From Lingula anatina (lineage: Eukaryota > Brachiopoda > Lingulata > Lingulida > Lingulidae), in contig NW_019775738.1 of NCBI RefSeq assembly GCF_001039355.2, forward strand, positions 168,529 through 232,528: 64,000 nt of DNA, in the 5' to 3' direction. The notes under the pieces are model-generated. The model worked only from the letters and a program-made list of their open reading frames with translations. It was not told where the DNA came from and did no database searches. Shown one piece after another: positions 1-56,087 of the stretch. Position numbers and translations under genes: made by a program. The first letter of the stretch is position 1. The number at the start of each line of letters is the position of its first letter.

Positions 1-396
1 TGTTGTCCTCTAGACAATTATCCTGGAAGTAACAGCCATTTCCACCGCCGGATAGTAATATCAGAGACAAAAAGAAGTATTTAGTGTTTAGAAAACATTA
101 CTTTACCAACAGGACAACTTACTTCCGAGAAGATAACAATTTCACCCAAAGTTGGAATTTCTTTCTCGATTTTCAATTATCCAGATGTAAAATTGTATTT
201 ACGAAGGTACGGACCTGTTAAGTTGACTTTTGTTAACAGTCGAGCTGATATCAGGCGGCCGTAAAATTAAGCATTTTGTGTTATGAAGTTTAATAACCAA
301 CTTTGCGCATACTAGTAGTTCCAAGAAGAGTCATCTAGAATACTGGTAGGCGTATACGCCTTCCACACAACATGTTCAGTTGACACAACCATCGAC
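1..396. other. Non-coding flank before the assembly gap
   Basis: I see no convincing exon here. The sequence ends in a run of Ns, so an upstream exon of the vWD-C8 gene could lie inside or before the gap. Confidence 0.4.
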
Positions 397-512
397 NNNN
401 NNNNNNNNNNNNNNNNNNNNNNNNNNNNNNNNNNNNNNNNNNNNNNNNNNNNNNNNNNNNNNNNNNNNNNNNNNNNNNNNNNNNNNNNNNNNNNNNNNNN
501 NNNNNNNNNNNN
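397..512. other. Assembly gap (run of N)
   Basis: This stretch is 116 consecutive Ns. It is followed by C, CA and A runs, so a low-complexity tract probably broke the assembly. It removes the splice context of the first visible vWD exon. Confidence 0.99.
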
Positions 513-543
513 CCCCCCCCACACACAAAAAAAAAAAAAACAG

Positions 544-2143
544 ATTATTCAAGCTAAAAATGATGAGAGAGAGAGAGCCTATGACGCTGTTTCTATCCTT
601 CAGGTCGATGGGCAAGTTATCCATGATGGCGACCTCCCTTACGAGTCTAAGCGCATCATAGTTAACAAACACTCTGAGGGGGGCATGGAACGCTTGGTAT
701 TCATGACTGACTTGGGCTTTAAAGTCACCTTGGACATCACGCGCAACGAGCGGGGTGACGTCATCGCCGACATCCCACCTTGGTATAAAAACGCGGGACT
801 GTGCGGCCTCTGTGGGAACTGGAATGACAACCCCCACGACGACTACGCCACCAAGGACGGCACGATAGTCGAGAACCTGAGTCAACCCATCAGGGACGCT
901 CTTATAGCCGATAGTCTTCACCAGCATGACCCCGAGCTGGACCTGCAAGAGTAAGTGGCAGTAATAAACGTGTCCTTCCCGAGGTTTCGAAAATAACGAA
1001 GTACGAATACGGATGACAAGTAAATAAAACAATGATTCGATTACCGCCACACCCTAATGTAATAAAGGATCAGTGTTTTTTGTATGAATGGCGACGTTTT
1101 AAACTTCTCTTTTCAAATCCAGGGAGTGTACCTTGATATGATTTTTTTACGATAAGCAGCTATCTTGAAGTGAAAGAAGTGATTACAAAAAGCCAGTTTA
1201 CTCCGAGTCTCTTACCAGGACTATTAATAACATAGTTTATTATATCACATTCTTTTTCATATATTATATATTATTCCCATTAATATCTTTTAGTTATATC
1301 CTTTCCACTTTATTTTATTTTGTTTTATTTCATTTTATTGTATTTTATTTCATTTCATTTTATTTCGTTTCATTTCATATCATTTTATTTTATTATATTT
1401 TAATTTATTTCATTTTAATATGATTTGATTTCGTTTCGTTCATTTCGTTTATTTCATTTCAATTTATTTAGTTTTATTCTATTTCACATTGGCTGCTTCT
1501 GTAAGTACATGTCCTCTGGTTAATATTGTTGTGCTTCTTCATTGTCAGTTTATAGAACTCACAACCCATACATCCACATTCAAAGTGGTTTCTAGTAACA
1601 CTTCATGTTTTAATCATAAATGAACAATAATTGGACAAGCCCAATACCATATTAAAAGAGGTGAAACGCCGCTTTGGGACTTGTCATTAGCAACATGACG
1701 ACAATACAGTGATTTTATATATTACATGATATACTTTCTTTCACACTTCCGGTTTCCGTTATATTAGTCTCTTTTTATATCGTTTATCTTTTTGTGTTTT
1801 GCGTAGATGCGAAGAGACTTTAGCCAACAGTCCATACACTGCAAACACGTGTACTGACGACCAGCTCCAACAAGCTCAGAAGATGTGCGATCTCGATAAC
1901 AGAAAACCTCTGAAGAAAAGTTTTAAGAGCTGTCGCCCTGTTCTGGAGGAAGATGGCATCAACTATGGCGGTTATATCGGTGCCTGTGAGTACGCTTACT
2001 GTTCGGGGATAGGGCACGGGAAATCGACGGCAAACCTAGGGGCCTGCACCGTCTTGAAGAGCCTTTCCGATCAGTGTACCGAACACGGCTCCAAAGCAAA
2101 GAAAAAGTGGAAGAAAAAGCTGAAGTGCTTTCATTTATTTTAA
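544..2143 (+). CDS. vWD-C8 secreted protein, 3' end (partial)
   Basis: Two exons are visible, 544-950 and 1807-2143. The first is open from about 544 and carries the C-terminal half of a von Willebrand factor D domain, with the diagnostic GLCGLCGNWNDNPHDDY motif. It ends at a GTAAGT donor (951). The second follows a TTTTGCGTAG acceptor, restores the frame at phase 2 and encodes a C8-type domain with the expected Cys spacing (CEETL, MCDLD, KSC, GACEYAYC, GAC, QC). It ends in a Lys-rich tail, KAKKKWKKKLKCFHLF, at a TAA stop. vWD-C8 pairs occur in gel-forming mucins, zonadhesin and FCGBP-like proteins and form disulfide-linked extracellular multimers. No TIL or further module follows C8, so the protein ends unusually early. 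The 5' boundary is uncertain because the adjoining sequence is an A-run and gap. The gene converges on the SRCR gene downstream. Confidence 0.85.
951..1806 (+). repeat. Intron with TTTTATTTCATT low-complexity tract
   Basis: This is the intron between the vWD and C8 exons. About 1290-1490 is a degenerate tract of TTTTATT and TTTCATT units. Nothing else is recognisable. Confidence 0.7.
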
Positions 2144-2906
2144 AACCTAAGTGAACCGCTTGAAGGAGGACAAGTAGATGCGTTTAACTACCTTTAATTT
2201 CAACAAATTTTCAGTTTTCTTGATGTGGCCGTGCAAACATAGGGGATTTTCGATGGAAGCAGTTATTGACAGAGCAACACTGTGGTCCTGCGCATGCGTT
2301 CTTCGGGAAAACTGATCGTTTGTAATTTAAGGTGAAGGTTACCGATTTAAGACACACGCAAGTCAAGGACAATGATTTATGAACCGAATTGTTTTTATGG
2401 CACTCATTGTTTCCAGACAAGAAGTCCAACTTGAATCCTAAATCGCAACCGTTTGCGTTTTATTTCACTGTGATAAGAAACCGTTATTGTTCCACTTATT
2501 TTTCTCTGTGACAATGGAATGATTTAACAGAATGCAAGCGCTGGCCGTATTTAATAAAAAGGTTGAGGGAATCTCCACATGCAACACCAACAGCTATGGC
2601 CACTTATATTATTCAATCTCAGATGTGAAAGGGATAACAACTCTTCGTATGAGATTCATATTTCACAATAAGTACAACTTACAGAATATAATAATAAATT
2701 CTATTTTACCAGCAAAATGGCGGTTATTGCAATTATTCTGGGATCTGTGCTTGCCATCGGACCACTTAACCTCCATAGATGGCCACCCTCTTTAAGAGAT
2801 TATTACAAATATAAAGTTTTAGCAAAAACATCAGGGACTAACTTCGAATGTCGGAATGAATTTATCAACTATTGGTAAGTACGGGAATGTATTCGAATAC
2901 CTCAGG

Positions 2907-2941
<35 letters not shown>

Positions 2942-4137
2942 CAAAATGAACAGTTGTTATCCCTTAAAGCATCGTGCTGGTGGGTCGTGCTGTTACTCTA
3001 GGGGTCGAATCGTAGTCCCCACGCTTTCCATTTCTAAATAAATTGTGTGATTTTCCAAGCAGCGGTGAAGGGTTGACATAGTTTACTACTTAGTTATCTA
3101 TATATCTGTGATAATCAAGCGAAGTTAGGATATCGAGAATACAAAGCATTGGAATGGGATCCTTAGGATTCAGCTGTAAACATTTCGAAGTGAATTTACT
3201 TTTAGTTTATATGTGTGGCTGCACGTTCATCTTGAATTTAGGGTATTCTGGGCTATATGGTTATTTACACATATATATGTTTATGTGTATATGTTTAGAA
3301 ACACGAGTGCTGAGAAAAGAAATATATGGGTTGCAAAGAAAAGATGTGTTGATCTTTTTTTAAGATATATGGATGCTGCAATTTGCCATTTCCAGCCACA
3401 TCTCTCTCTCTCTCTCTCTCGTACATTCTTTTTTTAATATTCTCCACATATAAACGCGCTTTATTTTCATTATACGGTAGGTGTTATTGGGGTGTGTGCC
3501 CCGTATCCCGCTTTGTTATGCAAATGCCAACGCAAAACTCTCGTTCTTGCTCAAGCAAAGTTTATTAGTGCCGAAGTAACATTTCATAAGCTGACAAAAA
3601 GTGAAATTTAATAGCCTCAACATTTAAAGATAGTTCCATGAAGTCAAAAACCCCTGTTACACGGAAATGACGTTAAATTACACACCACCTCATAAGTTGT
3701 AAACACCATTTAGAATATATAATAATACAATAATAGATAATATATAATAACAACCGAATTAAAGGATTCCTGTTAAATGTGGATTGCTTCAATGCATCAC
3801 AGCAAGTGCCGCTATATTATAGTCATTTCCCATATCTTCCATTTTAGAAAGTATTAAACATAAATGAAATTATTAAATGTTATCGATGCTGAAGACTCTA
3901 AGAACCGTTGTAAAGTTGTCTACTATACCAGAACCATTATAGTCCTTAGGCGCCAGTGAAAACATTTACTTACAAAGCCAGTGACTACATTTCTGGTAGA
4001 AACCACGAAGGACCCAATGCAGAGCATAAATCTAAGTCCTAACCCGCGGAAATGTTTAAGTGTCCTTGCGCAAGTCCTTTTGTACTTAATCGTAAAACAT
4101 TTGGTGCCGTGTCCGTTACGTCTGTACCTCGGGCGAT
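2144..4137. other. Convergent intergenic region
   Basis: This region separates the vWD-C8 stop from the 3' end of paralog A. It holds an AATAAA on the plus strand (2553-2558, possible poly(A) signal), one copy of a dispersed repeat (about 2680-2960), a long T-run and a short CT run near 3402-3421. TTTATT at 3561-3566 is AATAAA on the minus strand and could serve paralog A. No coding potential is seen. Confidence 0.5.
2680..2960 (+). repeat. Dispersed repeat family R1, copy 1
   Basis: It shares ordered blocks with 20575-20830, 26620-26900 and 53908-54222. These are an A/T-rich block around TTCTATTTTACCA, a block like CTTGYCATCGGACCAC, then ATCAACYATTGGTAAGTA, then a T-run and GCCAAAAYGAACAGTT. 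All four copies lie in the same orientation. No coding capacity or clear terminal inverted repeat is visible. Confidence 0.7.
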
Positions 4138-28304
<24,167 letters not shown>

Positions 28305-28390
28305 CTTTCTCCCTATTGGAATCAACGACAGGAAGTTTTTCTGAAGAGCCCGATGCGATGACAGATTGAAGAGAACACGTACCCCGGCCT

Positions 28391-28400
28391 CCCTTATGTA
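28391..28400 (-). promoter_or_regulatory. Weak TATA-like site of paralog A
   Basis: TACATAAGGG lies 92 bases before the ATG, the same spacing as the clear TATAAAAAG box of paralog B (91 bases). The 5' untranslated sequences align, so this is probably the eroded homologue of that box. Confidence 0.4.
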
Positions 28401-30959
28401 CCTGACTGTCACCAAGTGCAACATCTTGTGTGGACAGAAGCTTGTATTTTACCAACCACCGTATGTAATTATTTGGACAATTCTTTTACACGTATCAATG
28501 AATGTTTGAAAATGCTTATACACACATATCGTGTGTGTTCATGTTTGTATATTGGGAATATTTGATATAATAAACATTTAACCCGCATTATCTTAAATTG
28601 GCAGAATTTAGATTACGGTTAATTACGAAAGCCCCTGCATTATACATTACATCTTGACGTTATTGGCTATTTGGACATTGACTATTTCAACATGTGCCAT
28701 TCCGTTGAAAAAAAACGCAAACACCAGTCATACGACCTTGGGTCAAACTATTCAAAATGAAACCGGTTCTTTGTAAATTTGCAAACACGCACGCCATATG
28801 GCTCCAACAGTTGAATGAAACATGCATCACTTGTCAATGTTTTGGAGATATGCTATGCATGACAGAGCTGCTAAACTTTTTTTTATAGATCTACTGATGT
28901 TAAGGGCATAGACACTGCCTTAGAATTTAACATCCCACAAACAAATCTTGGAATTTTCGCGAAGTTTCCCTTATCTCCAAGGTGTGTCCTACCTACATTT
29001 CAGGTAATTTTGATTGACCGAGTTGTACAAGGTGCTCCGTAAGAAAACGGGAAAGTGGGGCTGTCTGAAAGGATGGAATAAAAAAATGATACGAGAGTAG
29101 AAAGTAGAGAAGAAAAGAATCGGTTCGAGGGGTGGGGGCTTTCTGTAGATATGAATAAAAATTCTGGACAAAAGAGTCCATAGACAGTCTTAAAGAAAAG
29201 GTCGGTTCCCGCTCATTATAGGGTAATTTGAATGATTATATCGCTTGTAGCATGGATACAGTTCAATAAATTATCATAGGCAACGTTACGTTTCAACAAA
29301 GAAGTCTGACTTTGTGAAAGTAACAGTCCAACAACTGTGTGTTAAACTTTGTAAAAGTTTTACGTGCTGTAATAAACCTTCTCAACGTAGGTGAATAGTG
29401 TGGGGGCAGACCCTTCCCAAAAGTTAGAATTGTTGCAGTTAGAACTACCTCGCTTGTGGTGATAAGTGTGATCCCTCTTTTAATTTGTATACCTGTATAG
29501 CCTACATAGCGTTACTGCTGACTGTGACACTATGGTGAACAGGAGCTAAAAAAAAGCAAGTAAACTGTTATAACAGCTGCTTGCACTGTGATTGGATATT
29601 CAATGAATAGTTCAGTTATTTTAGTAGAAGAGCACTCTTGTGCACATTCATGGTTATAAAATAATACTTGTTTGGTGCTTTAAGATATAAACCTTCTTAT
29701 ATCAGGGGCTTCTAAAAAGTTTACAAAGTCTACGTATGAGCCTCTGTGGAGAAACATTCAATCTGGACGTTTTGGTGCAATGAAGCTACCCCGCCCCTAC
29801 CCCATATATATATATATATATATTTCCAAATACAGTATGTTCTGGATAAAACTTCCAGAGTATGAAAAAAATCACTCCTTAAGTGTGAAAGAATAGGTTC
29901 TTACTGTATTTCCCTTAAAAATCATGACAAGAAACAAATCTTGTGAGTGTCCTAGTGGTCAACCTGTTTCTCTCTTTCCCTTTCTGTTTTTTTCTTTCCA
30001 TTTCAGAGATTGTGTGCAGACAGTAAAAAAATGTGTTTTGGGACTCGGCCTTTATTTTGTTTATAGCAACATTCTATATTGTGCGAAATGCCATTTCCAA
30101 ATACAGTATGTTCTGGATAAGTGGTTCATACCAACCAACTACTGGTTAAACTGCTAAAACTGCCCTTTATACACCACGATTATAAACGTTATTTAGTTAA
30201 ATCGATGTTAAATAATATATCATCTGGTTAGGTTAATACATTTGTTGGTGCTAAACGGCCTTTTATTTAGCCTTTCAGTGTGTTTGTGGGTGTGTTTGAG
30301 CGTGCGTGCATGTGTGTACGTGTACGTGCGTTAGTACCTGCGTGTCTATGCGTCAGAAATGTGGCGATTGCCACAAGTACTACTCGAAACTCGAGAGCAT
30401 GTTTGAGACATAATTTATTTTTGTTCGTAAACCGTTTCATAAGAAGAAATTAATCATTTAAAAAACCAAAACAACCTCCACATGAAAAGATAACAATAAA
30501 ATGATATGTCATTATTTCCCAATACAGTAAAATTGTCAACGTATACCTTATAGATGCTTAGCTTCGCGAAATGAAAAAGTCATTGCTCATCAAAGATTGT
30601 TTCCTAAGTCACGCGTGCAACTCAGTCACAGTGGATACTACTACATTGTAGACCCCGCCCTCAACATAGATTGTGTTAGTAAAATGGAATTGCTTGAACC
30701 AAAGGGAAGCCGTGTAATATAACAGAATGTGACCGTGATACTTTGCCAGTCACACTGAGAAAGAAAATAGAAGAATATTGAGTGTCATGGTATACGTTAA
30801 TCATAGAACCACGTAAGACCCCATAAAACATATAGCAATGCGTCCTTAAATATAATCGAGGGAACCATGACAGCGTCTATCTGGATGTACCAGTATGCCC
30901 CTGAAGTGCCTGTCGTAACGTGTTTCTTGTTTTCCCACTGTGTTTGTTCATTGTCCAGT
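28401..30959. other. Intergenic region between paralogs A and B
   Basis: It contains an AT run (about 29805-29822), a GT-rich stretch (about 30290-30335) and a 28-base exact direct repeat. No exon is supported. Confidence 0.55.
29822..30120. repeat. Pair of 28-base exact direct repeats
   Basis: 29822-29849 and 30093-30120 are identical; each begins ATTTCCAAATACAGTATGTT. They bracket about 243 bases with no recognised ends. Confidence 0.85.
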
Positions 30960-49598
<18,639 letters not shown>

Positions 49599-49684
49599 CT
49601 TTCTCCTGCTTGGAGGGACCAACAGAAGTTCTTCTGAAAGATGCCGCGCAGAACGCTAACTGGCGACCAACTCCTTTTGCCGCG

Positions 49685-49693
49685 CTTTTTATA
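49685..49693 (-). promoter_or_regulatory. TATA box of paralog B
   Basis: TATAAAAAG on the minus strand lies about 90 bases before the ATG and is followed by a GC-rich stretch. A start site near 49660 would give a 5' untranslated region of about 60 bases. Confidence 0.6.
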
Positions 49694-52083
49694 ACACAGG
49701 ATCACTAATTGCCACAGCTTGCGTGAACCGCGGTTATCTCGTAGCGACTGCCACCTGGATTTATTTGGAAAACATGTTCTGTGCAAATATTTATGAATTC
49801 ATGAAGGGCAGTCGGTGTGAACGTTTCGATCTTCTAGATTTGTTTTGTTCGACACATTTCGCATTACAAACACTTGACCATTTCTGCTTAAACATTGCAC
49901 ATTCCATCCGACTTTTCTGCTACATTATGTATCAACCTTTGACGACATTAGATGTTTGACGAGTCAATGACTCATGTAAGAATGACCATCAAATAATTTC
50001 AGATTCAAAAGAATAACAGCCCGCATTGGGGTCAATCGAGAAACTGGTCAATTATGTACGAAATAAACAGACCTACGTCAATATACAAATGCCATATGCT
50101 TCTTCCACTTTAAAAGTTTTCGGTCGTTTCTCGCACATATATTGTAAGGCCCTTTTGTGAATTTTGTTTCCGAGACAACCTCATAACAGGGGACCCTCCT
50201 AACGTAAGCCTCGGACTCATACGCCAGGGTGCTGCAACATCATAAGCATCAGCAATCTTTTTCTGAAAATCTGTCACCTTTCCTATAAATATAAGATGTT
50301 TCGAAGACTAGATATATGTCTTCAGAACCTAAATAGAAATAAAACAATTGATATGTCTTGCTTTGAAACAATTATTAAGCAAATGACAAACGGTTTATTT
50401 AAATATATGGTATATTCCAAAGAGAAGAAATATGTTTATTCTGGTTCTCTTTTTCATTTCGATGTGACTGTTTCACAAAACAACCGACTTAGATGTGGCG
50501 ATGATTATTAACCATCTCACAGAAGTGTTACAAATAACAAGAGTAATATTTAAGATAAATTGTGTGATCGGAGCTCTGTTTCCCACTTTAGAGAAATAAT
50601 GTAACAAAACTCTTTGGTACATATAATCCTTTTAGTTCTATTAAACTTTATTAGAACCTACACCGTACGTTGCAATTGTTGGAAACAATCGGTAATGATC
50701 TGGCATATACGCGTGCTTTATATGCCTCTTTAACAAAGATAACGCTGTATAGGATATCTCAAGAACGAGCAGATGTACCACTAGCCGACCCCCTCCCTCC
50801 TCGGTGAAGAAAAGGTGGGAATAGAGAGACAGTGACAGTTAGCCAGTAAAAAATTGGCCAATTTGCAAACAGAGCATTGCAAATACACTAAACATTATCC
50901 ATAATTTCCGCTGGATCTATGGATTTCACGCGAATAAGATACATGTTATGTATTGGAACTTAAAGGGCGAATATATCTAAACATAACACAAGTGACGTCA
51001 TATCAAAGTGCATTTGGCCTGACTTTTGCCAACCGCCTCTGGAAATCGTTTAGGTATTATGCAACAAAAGGACATCAGTGCATGGGGGTCGACCGTGATG
51101 GACACACACTTGTACATCTGTACAATGTACATTTGCCGCTTGACTCCGGAGTTTCAGGAATGGCAGTCCGCTAGGAACATTAGTCCGTTCCCCATGACTT
51201 TGTAAAGGTGACATTTATCTCACATTTAACCCCAATACTGCCACTAACCCTGACCTGTAGTAATCAAATTGGATCCCGGTGTACAATTCCTAGGACTACC
51301 ATTCCTGTCACACCGGCAAATGACCACATAGCTAAGCCAACCTCCTTGGACAATGACCATGTTTGCGTATCCAGCCGTTACTAACATGTACATATACAAT
51401 ATACTTGCAAATCTGTCAGTTACATTGAATCGGGTATATTATATTTATTTATAATTTCCAAATCAAGATTCGCCTTAGGCTTGTGACTGATTGGAGAACA
51501 AAATTTGACGTTTATATATCCTCTCCGTTGTAATGCTTGCAAATGAAATAGTACCCGTACTTTTGGCCACGTGACAAGACGCGCCGCCATAACCCTTTGT
51601 ATTCACAGCAAGCTTCGCAAGACTCTTTCGTATGCCGAAGATCGTGAGAGTATTTTGCATGTTTAGACTTATACATTCAATTGGACAGACTCTTGAGACT
51701 TTGTATACCAACTGTGACACCATTATTAAATGTCATTTTTGTGATATTGACTGGTCGCAAGACATGAATTTTTCGTGAAAATTTTAACAGTTCCATTCAA
51801 ATCCAAACCAATATTGATAGAATAGGGTGACCGATGAATAATCGCGGAGGCTAAGAGATACGGCATCAATCGGACACACACGACTTTGGTTTAATGTTAA
51901 TCAATTGATAAGGCAAATACGGTGTATGAAAAAAAAACAGAAAACAACAATGACGTGTGAAAGATACAAACTTCGTGATGGCAGCAAATCGTGAAAATTA
52001 TTATAGGAACGGATCTTCCATGCGCTGTGGAATTCTTCACATAGATGATAATTATTTGTGTGAGTACGTCATACAGCGTTACG
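49694..52083. other. Intergenic region between SLC22 gene and paralog B
   Basis: It contains MITE M2 copy 2. Short open frames at about 50296-50511 (plus) and 51475-51723 (minus) have no recognisable motif and no homologue elsewhere in the window. Confidence 0.55.
51146..51315. mobile_element. MITE family M2, copy 2
   Basis: The left end is CCGGAGTTTCAGGAATGGCA and the inverse of the right end is CCGGTGTGACAGGAATGGTA. It is about 170 bases long and shares its terminal repeats and flanking blocks with 31429-31705. Confidence 0.7.
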
Positions 52084-52387
52084 TCAAACTCGTGTGGTTT
52101 CATCGACCAAGGGTGGCTTTTGGTATTCAGAATCGTCAGCTGTGCATTTTAATCCCCTAAAAAACAAAAAAAGTTTTAAAATAAATAGTTTCATAAGACA
52201 CTCCACGTTTTTTCTATCCATTTCATTTTGACAATCCATTAAAGGCTCTTCATCATATAAATGACACATGACTTAGTCACATAGCTGTCTTACACGTACG
52301 CAATCAAGTTTACTGTTTTAAGATACGATTAATATTTCACAATATATGTTTATTATAAACATTTCTTTAATTCCGTTATTCTTTTTA

Positions 52388-52434
<47 letters not shown>

Positions 52435-55400
52435 TATTGTTTAATTGTAAAACGAAACCTGCGGTCGAAATTGACAATTTAGCCTCTAATCTATATCTTC
52501 AGTATTATCAAAACTTACAGGGGAAATTTTTCAGCATCTGCAATTGTTTCTGGTAAATCCCTCTTGGCCGTCTCCGGCAAGGGAATGGTACATATTGCCC
52601 CAAATATAGACATCGCTCCGAATATTACAAGTGGCAAAGTGTCCTTTCCTATACTCTCTACCTTCAGGTCTCTCTGAAAACGAAAACGAAAGGGACTCGT
52701 CAGTCAACGACACTTTCACGCGGGTTCAAACTTCTGACAACTTAATCCCCACACAGTGAATCATCCGTTTTCTCAATCACCAAGTAGGCATCGAAATTTC
52801 ATTTAAAAACATGATGATGTTTGTAGATTTTATTTGTTTGAAAGATTTCGATGCTCAAATCAACAGGGAATATACCATTTTTTAAACTTTAATTAAAGAG
52901 GGTAAACATGTTAAGCGTTTATCTTCCACATGGCCCTCTGTTACCAGTCCTTCAACAGTACTGGCTTTGTTCCCTACTTGAACCTTGATATGCTGAGTGC
53001 TAAGCAAGGACACAGTAGGTACCATTTTTATGATGGTCTTTGGTATGACCCGGCCGGGGATTGAACCCACAACCTACTGCACCGGAGGCGAGCACCATTT
53101 GAGCCATCCAGTCAGTCATGTGTATAAAAATCTTCCTCAGATTTGGGACCTAATCCCTAATATACTTACTACAATGATGGGAGACAAGATTGATCCGACG
53201 CCAGCGAACACGGCTCCCACACCCAAACAGAAATTACGGATGACGGTTGGGAATATTTCGATGCTCCAGATATACAAGATACAGTAGGCGGCGGACACTC
53301 CCAGTTTTCCCACGACTGATAATGCAATTTTTGTGTACTTTGTAGATTCTAGTTCTGAAATAGAATTTTTGTTATAAAAGAAAGGGGACCGTTTGGTACA
53401 CCGGTACCTGCTAAATATCAATCAAAAATATGAATCCTTGATTACTGAAAGTAACTGTATCAGTACGTAATTGTTTATATGAAATTCACTCTTGCTGCTC
53501 CACAATTACCTGTATTATATCTTAAGTTTTAATTTTTTAACTCTTTCCTTACCATCACTTGCATAATATTGCACCAGCAGAGTTGAAAGACACGAAAGGC
53601 CGCCAATGACCACACACATAATATAAGGCCGCTTTCGTCCGAATCTATCGATGGTAAAACATAGCGCACACGCTGGAAACTCCACCAGGGAGTAAAACAG
53701 CACGTTGAGGTACAGGTTCCCTGACATGTTTCCGGCATGGAGGAAGATACCATAGTACGCCATGTCGATTACGATCCTGAAATATTGATAGATTATTCGA
53801 ACAACAGCCCAAACCCAAAGCTACTGGTACAGTGTATTGGCATTCCAATATATTAAGGGATATGATGATCTATAGAGTGAGATCTATACTTCTCAATAAA
53901 TGCATCGAAAACAACTCATAAAAATGTAATTTATTCTATTTTACCACAAAAACAGCAGTTATAGTAATTATTCTGCAATAGGTGCTTGTCATCGGACCAC
54001 GTGATCTCCATAGATGGATAGTTTTTCTCTGTAATAGTCTCATACGCGATTATTACAGAAATTATATAAATCTCTTAAGAGATTATTGCAAAAAAAACTT
54101 TATAGAAAAAAAACAGGGACAAACTCTGAAAGTAGAAATGGATACATTCACCATTGGTAAGTATGAGAAAATTCCCATTTCCCCCAGGAAAATTCATTTC
54201 TTTGCCAAAGTGAACAGTTACATCCTTTTAAGTGTCTTGCAAAACACCGTCATCAGGTCCCAGTTTCACAACCAAAGCCTCAGTTACTTCCCTGGACAAG
54301 AAGGTGTGCACGTGGCCATTTGAGTGCTGTAACACTGTGCTTGGACAAGGTAACGTTGACAACAAAAATGTTAGCCACTGGAACTGACTTTCGTTTTTAT
54401 GTGAAACTGGGTCCAGGGATAATTGCAGTAGCCTCATTCCTTGATGTATTTGTCTATTTTATTTGTCATTTCATTATTTTGTTCTCCTTAATATCTTATG
54501 TCATATGAACTAACTCATTCATGTACTAGTATTTATTAGTGTTCATTGGTACGTACTTATCCATTTAAATATGTATTCTACGTAGGGATAACTGCTTGTA
54601 TTTCACATACCAATTAACGATTATTAGCAGCAGCTTTATCATCAAGTTTGGTGCATGTAATAGAGCTCTGGCACTCGTAGATGGGGGTTTCTTGATTTCC
54701 ACCTTTTCTACAAGTCCTTCTGGGAACTCGGTGCCGTTAATTCTTGCAGTTCGTCTTAATATTTTCTCAGCAATTTTCTTTCGGCCTTTGGTAAGTAACC
54801 ACCTGGGCGACTCCGGGAGGCACCTTGGAAAATATTAAAAGATCGGGAAATTGGGTGCAAGTGCGTGCGCGCGCGCGCGTGTGTGTGTGTGTTTGTGTGA
54901 GAGAGAGACGTGGCAATACAATTAGCTGAAAAAGACTATCTGCCAACACAACAACGGTCTCTTCAAGACAAATACTACGCATAGCCCTGACCTTGTTTTT
55001 TTCTGGTCTCCGATGAATAGAAAAGAGATTCCATACATGTAGATATGGTTTTGCTTCTCCGTATGATTCAACAAGTAAATTTGCAATTTGTTATCAAATA
55101 AAAAAGGATAAAACTAATACTTCAAATAATACAAGTTTGACACACCAAAAAAGAGTAAAGGCTAATAGAAATAGTAGCGCTGATATCGTGATCTGTAGAT
55201 GGCGCCAGTCTCTTAGGAAGAAAGCCATTCCCGTTACTACCACCCCGCCCGCTGCATACACATAAGCCAAACCAGTTCCAGCCACCATGCGCTTTCCAGG
55301 GCCTACGATTTCTAAGCCTGGAAAATGTGGATGGTTTTAACAGCAGCAGGTCAAGTATAGTGGACAAGATAAATAATTTTGCAGAAATTACGCCTTATCT

Positions 55401-56045
55401 TCCTGTATGTAACGCAGTATTAAATAAATATGAGCGATTTTTTCCAACTAAACCACTTTATTCAGATCTGTTTATTTATTAACTTATTTATTTATTTATT
55501 GATCTTTGAATCTGACAGGAAAAGGATTTTATTCATATCCTCGATCCCATTATCAAATATTTCTATTTATGTACTTTGTGCCACAAATGAAATTCACCCT
55601 TCTTTTGAGTGTCTTACTGGAGTCATACAGCCACATAAATGGGCGATCACAAACATAAGGTCGTCGAGCTATAAGACATACAATGGACCTAAAAACTTTA
55701 CACAGAAAGAACATTGTGGAAATTAAAAAATGGAAATGGTGTTCCAGGTGGTGAATTACTCACGGTTTTGGAGGGAAATCTGAATTTTTAGGAATTAATA
55801 ATAATAATAATAATTATTATTATTATTATTATTATTCCAATGAAGTTCAAACTTACCAGCCGTAGTTCCCACACTGTTAATTGTCGCTGACGTCAACCCG
55901 TAGACAAACCTAATTATGATGCCCCATAGATATGAGGGTGTCAGTGCCCACGCCAGTCCCAGGACACTGCTAACACTCAGAGAAAGCAGCAACGAAAATC
56001 GTCTGCCTAAACTGAAGTGAAATACAGAAGAAGGTAATCCATCTT

Positions 56046-56087
<42 letters not shown>

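Noticed and set aside
50296-51723. Short open frames between the SLC22 gene and paralog B
   Set aside because: Composition is that of translated AT-rich DNA and nothing conserved is visible.
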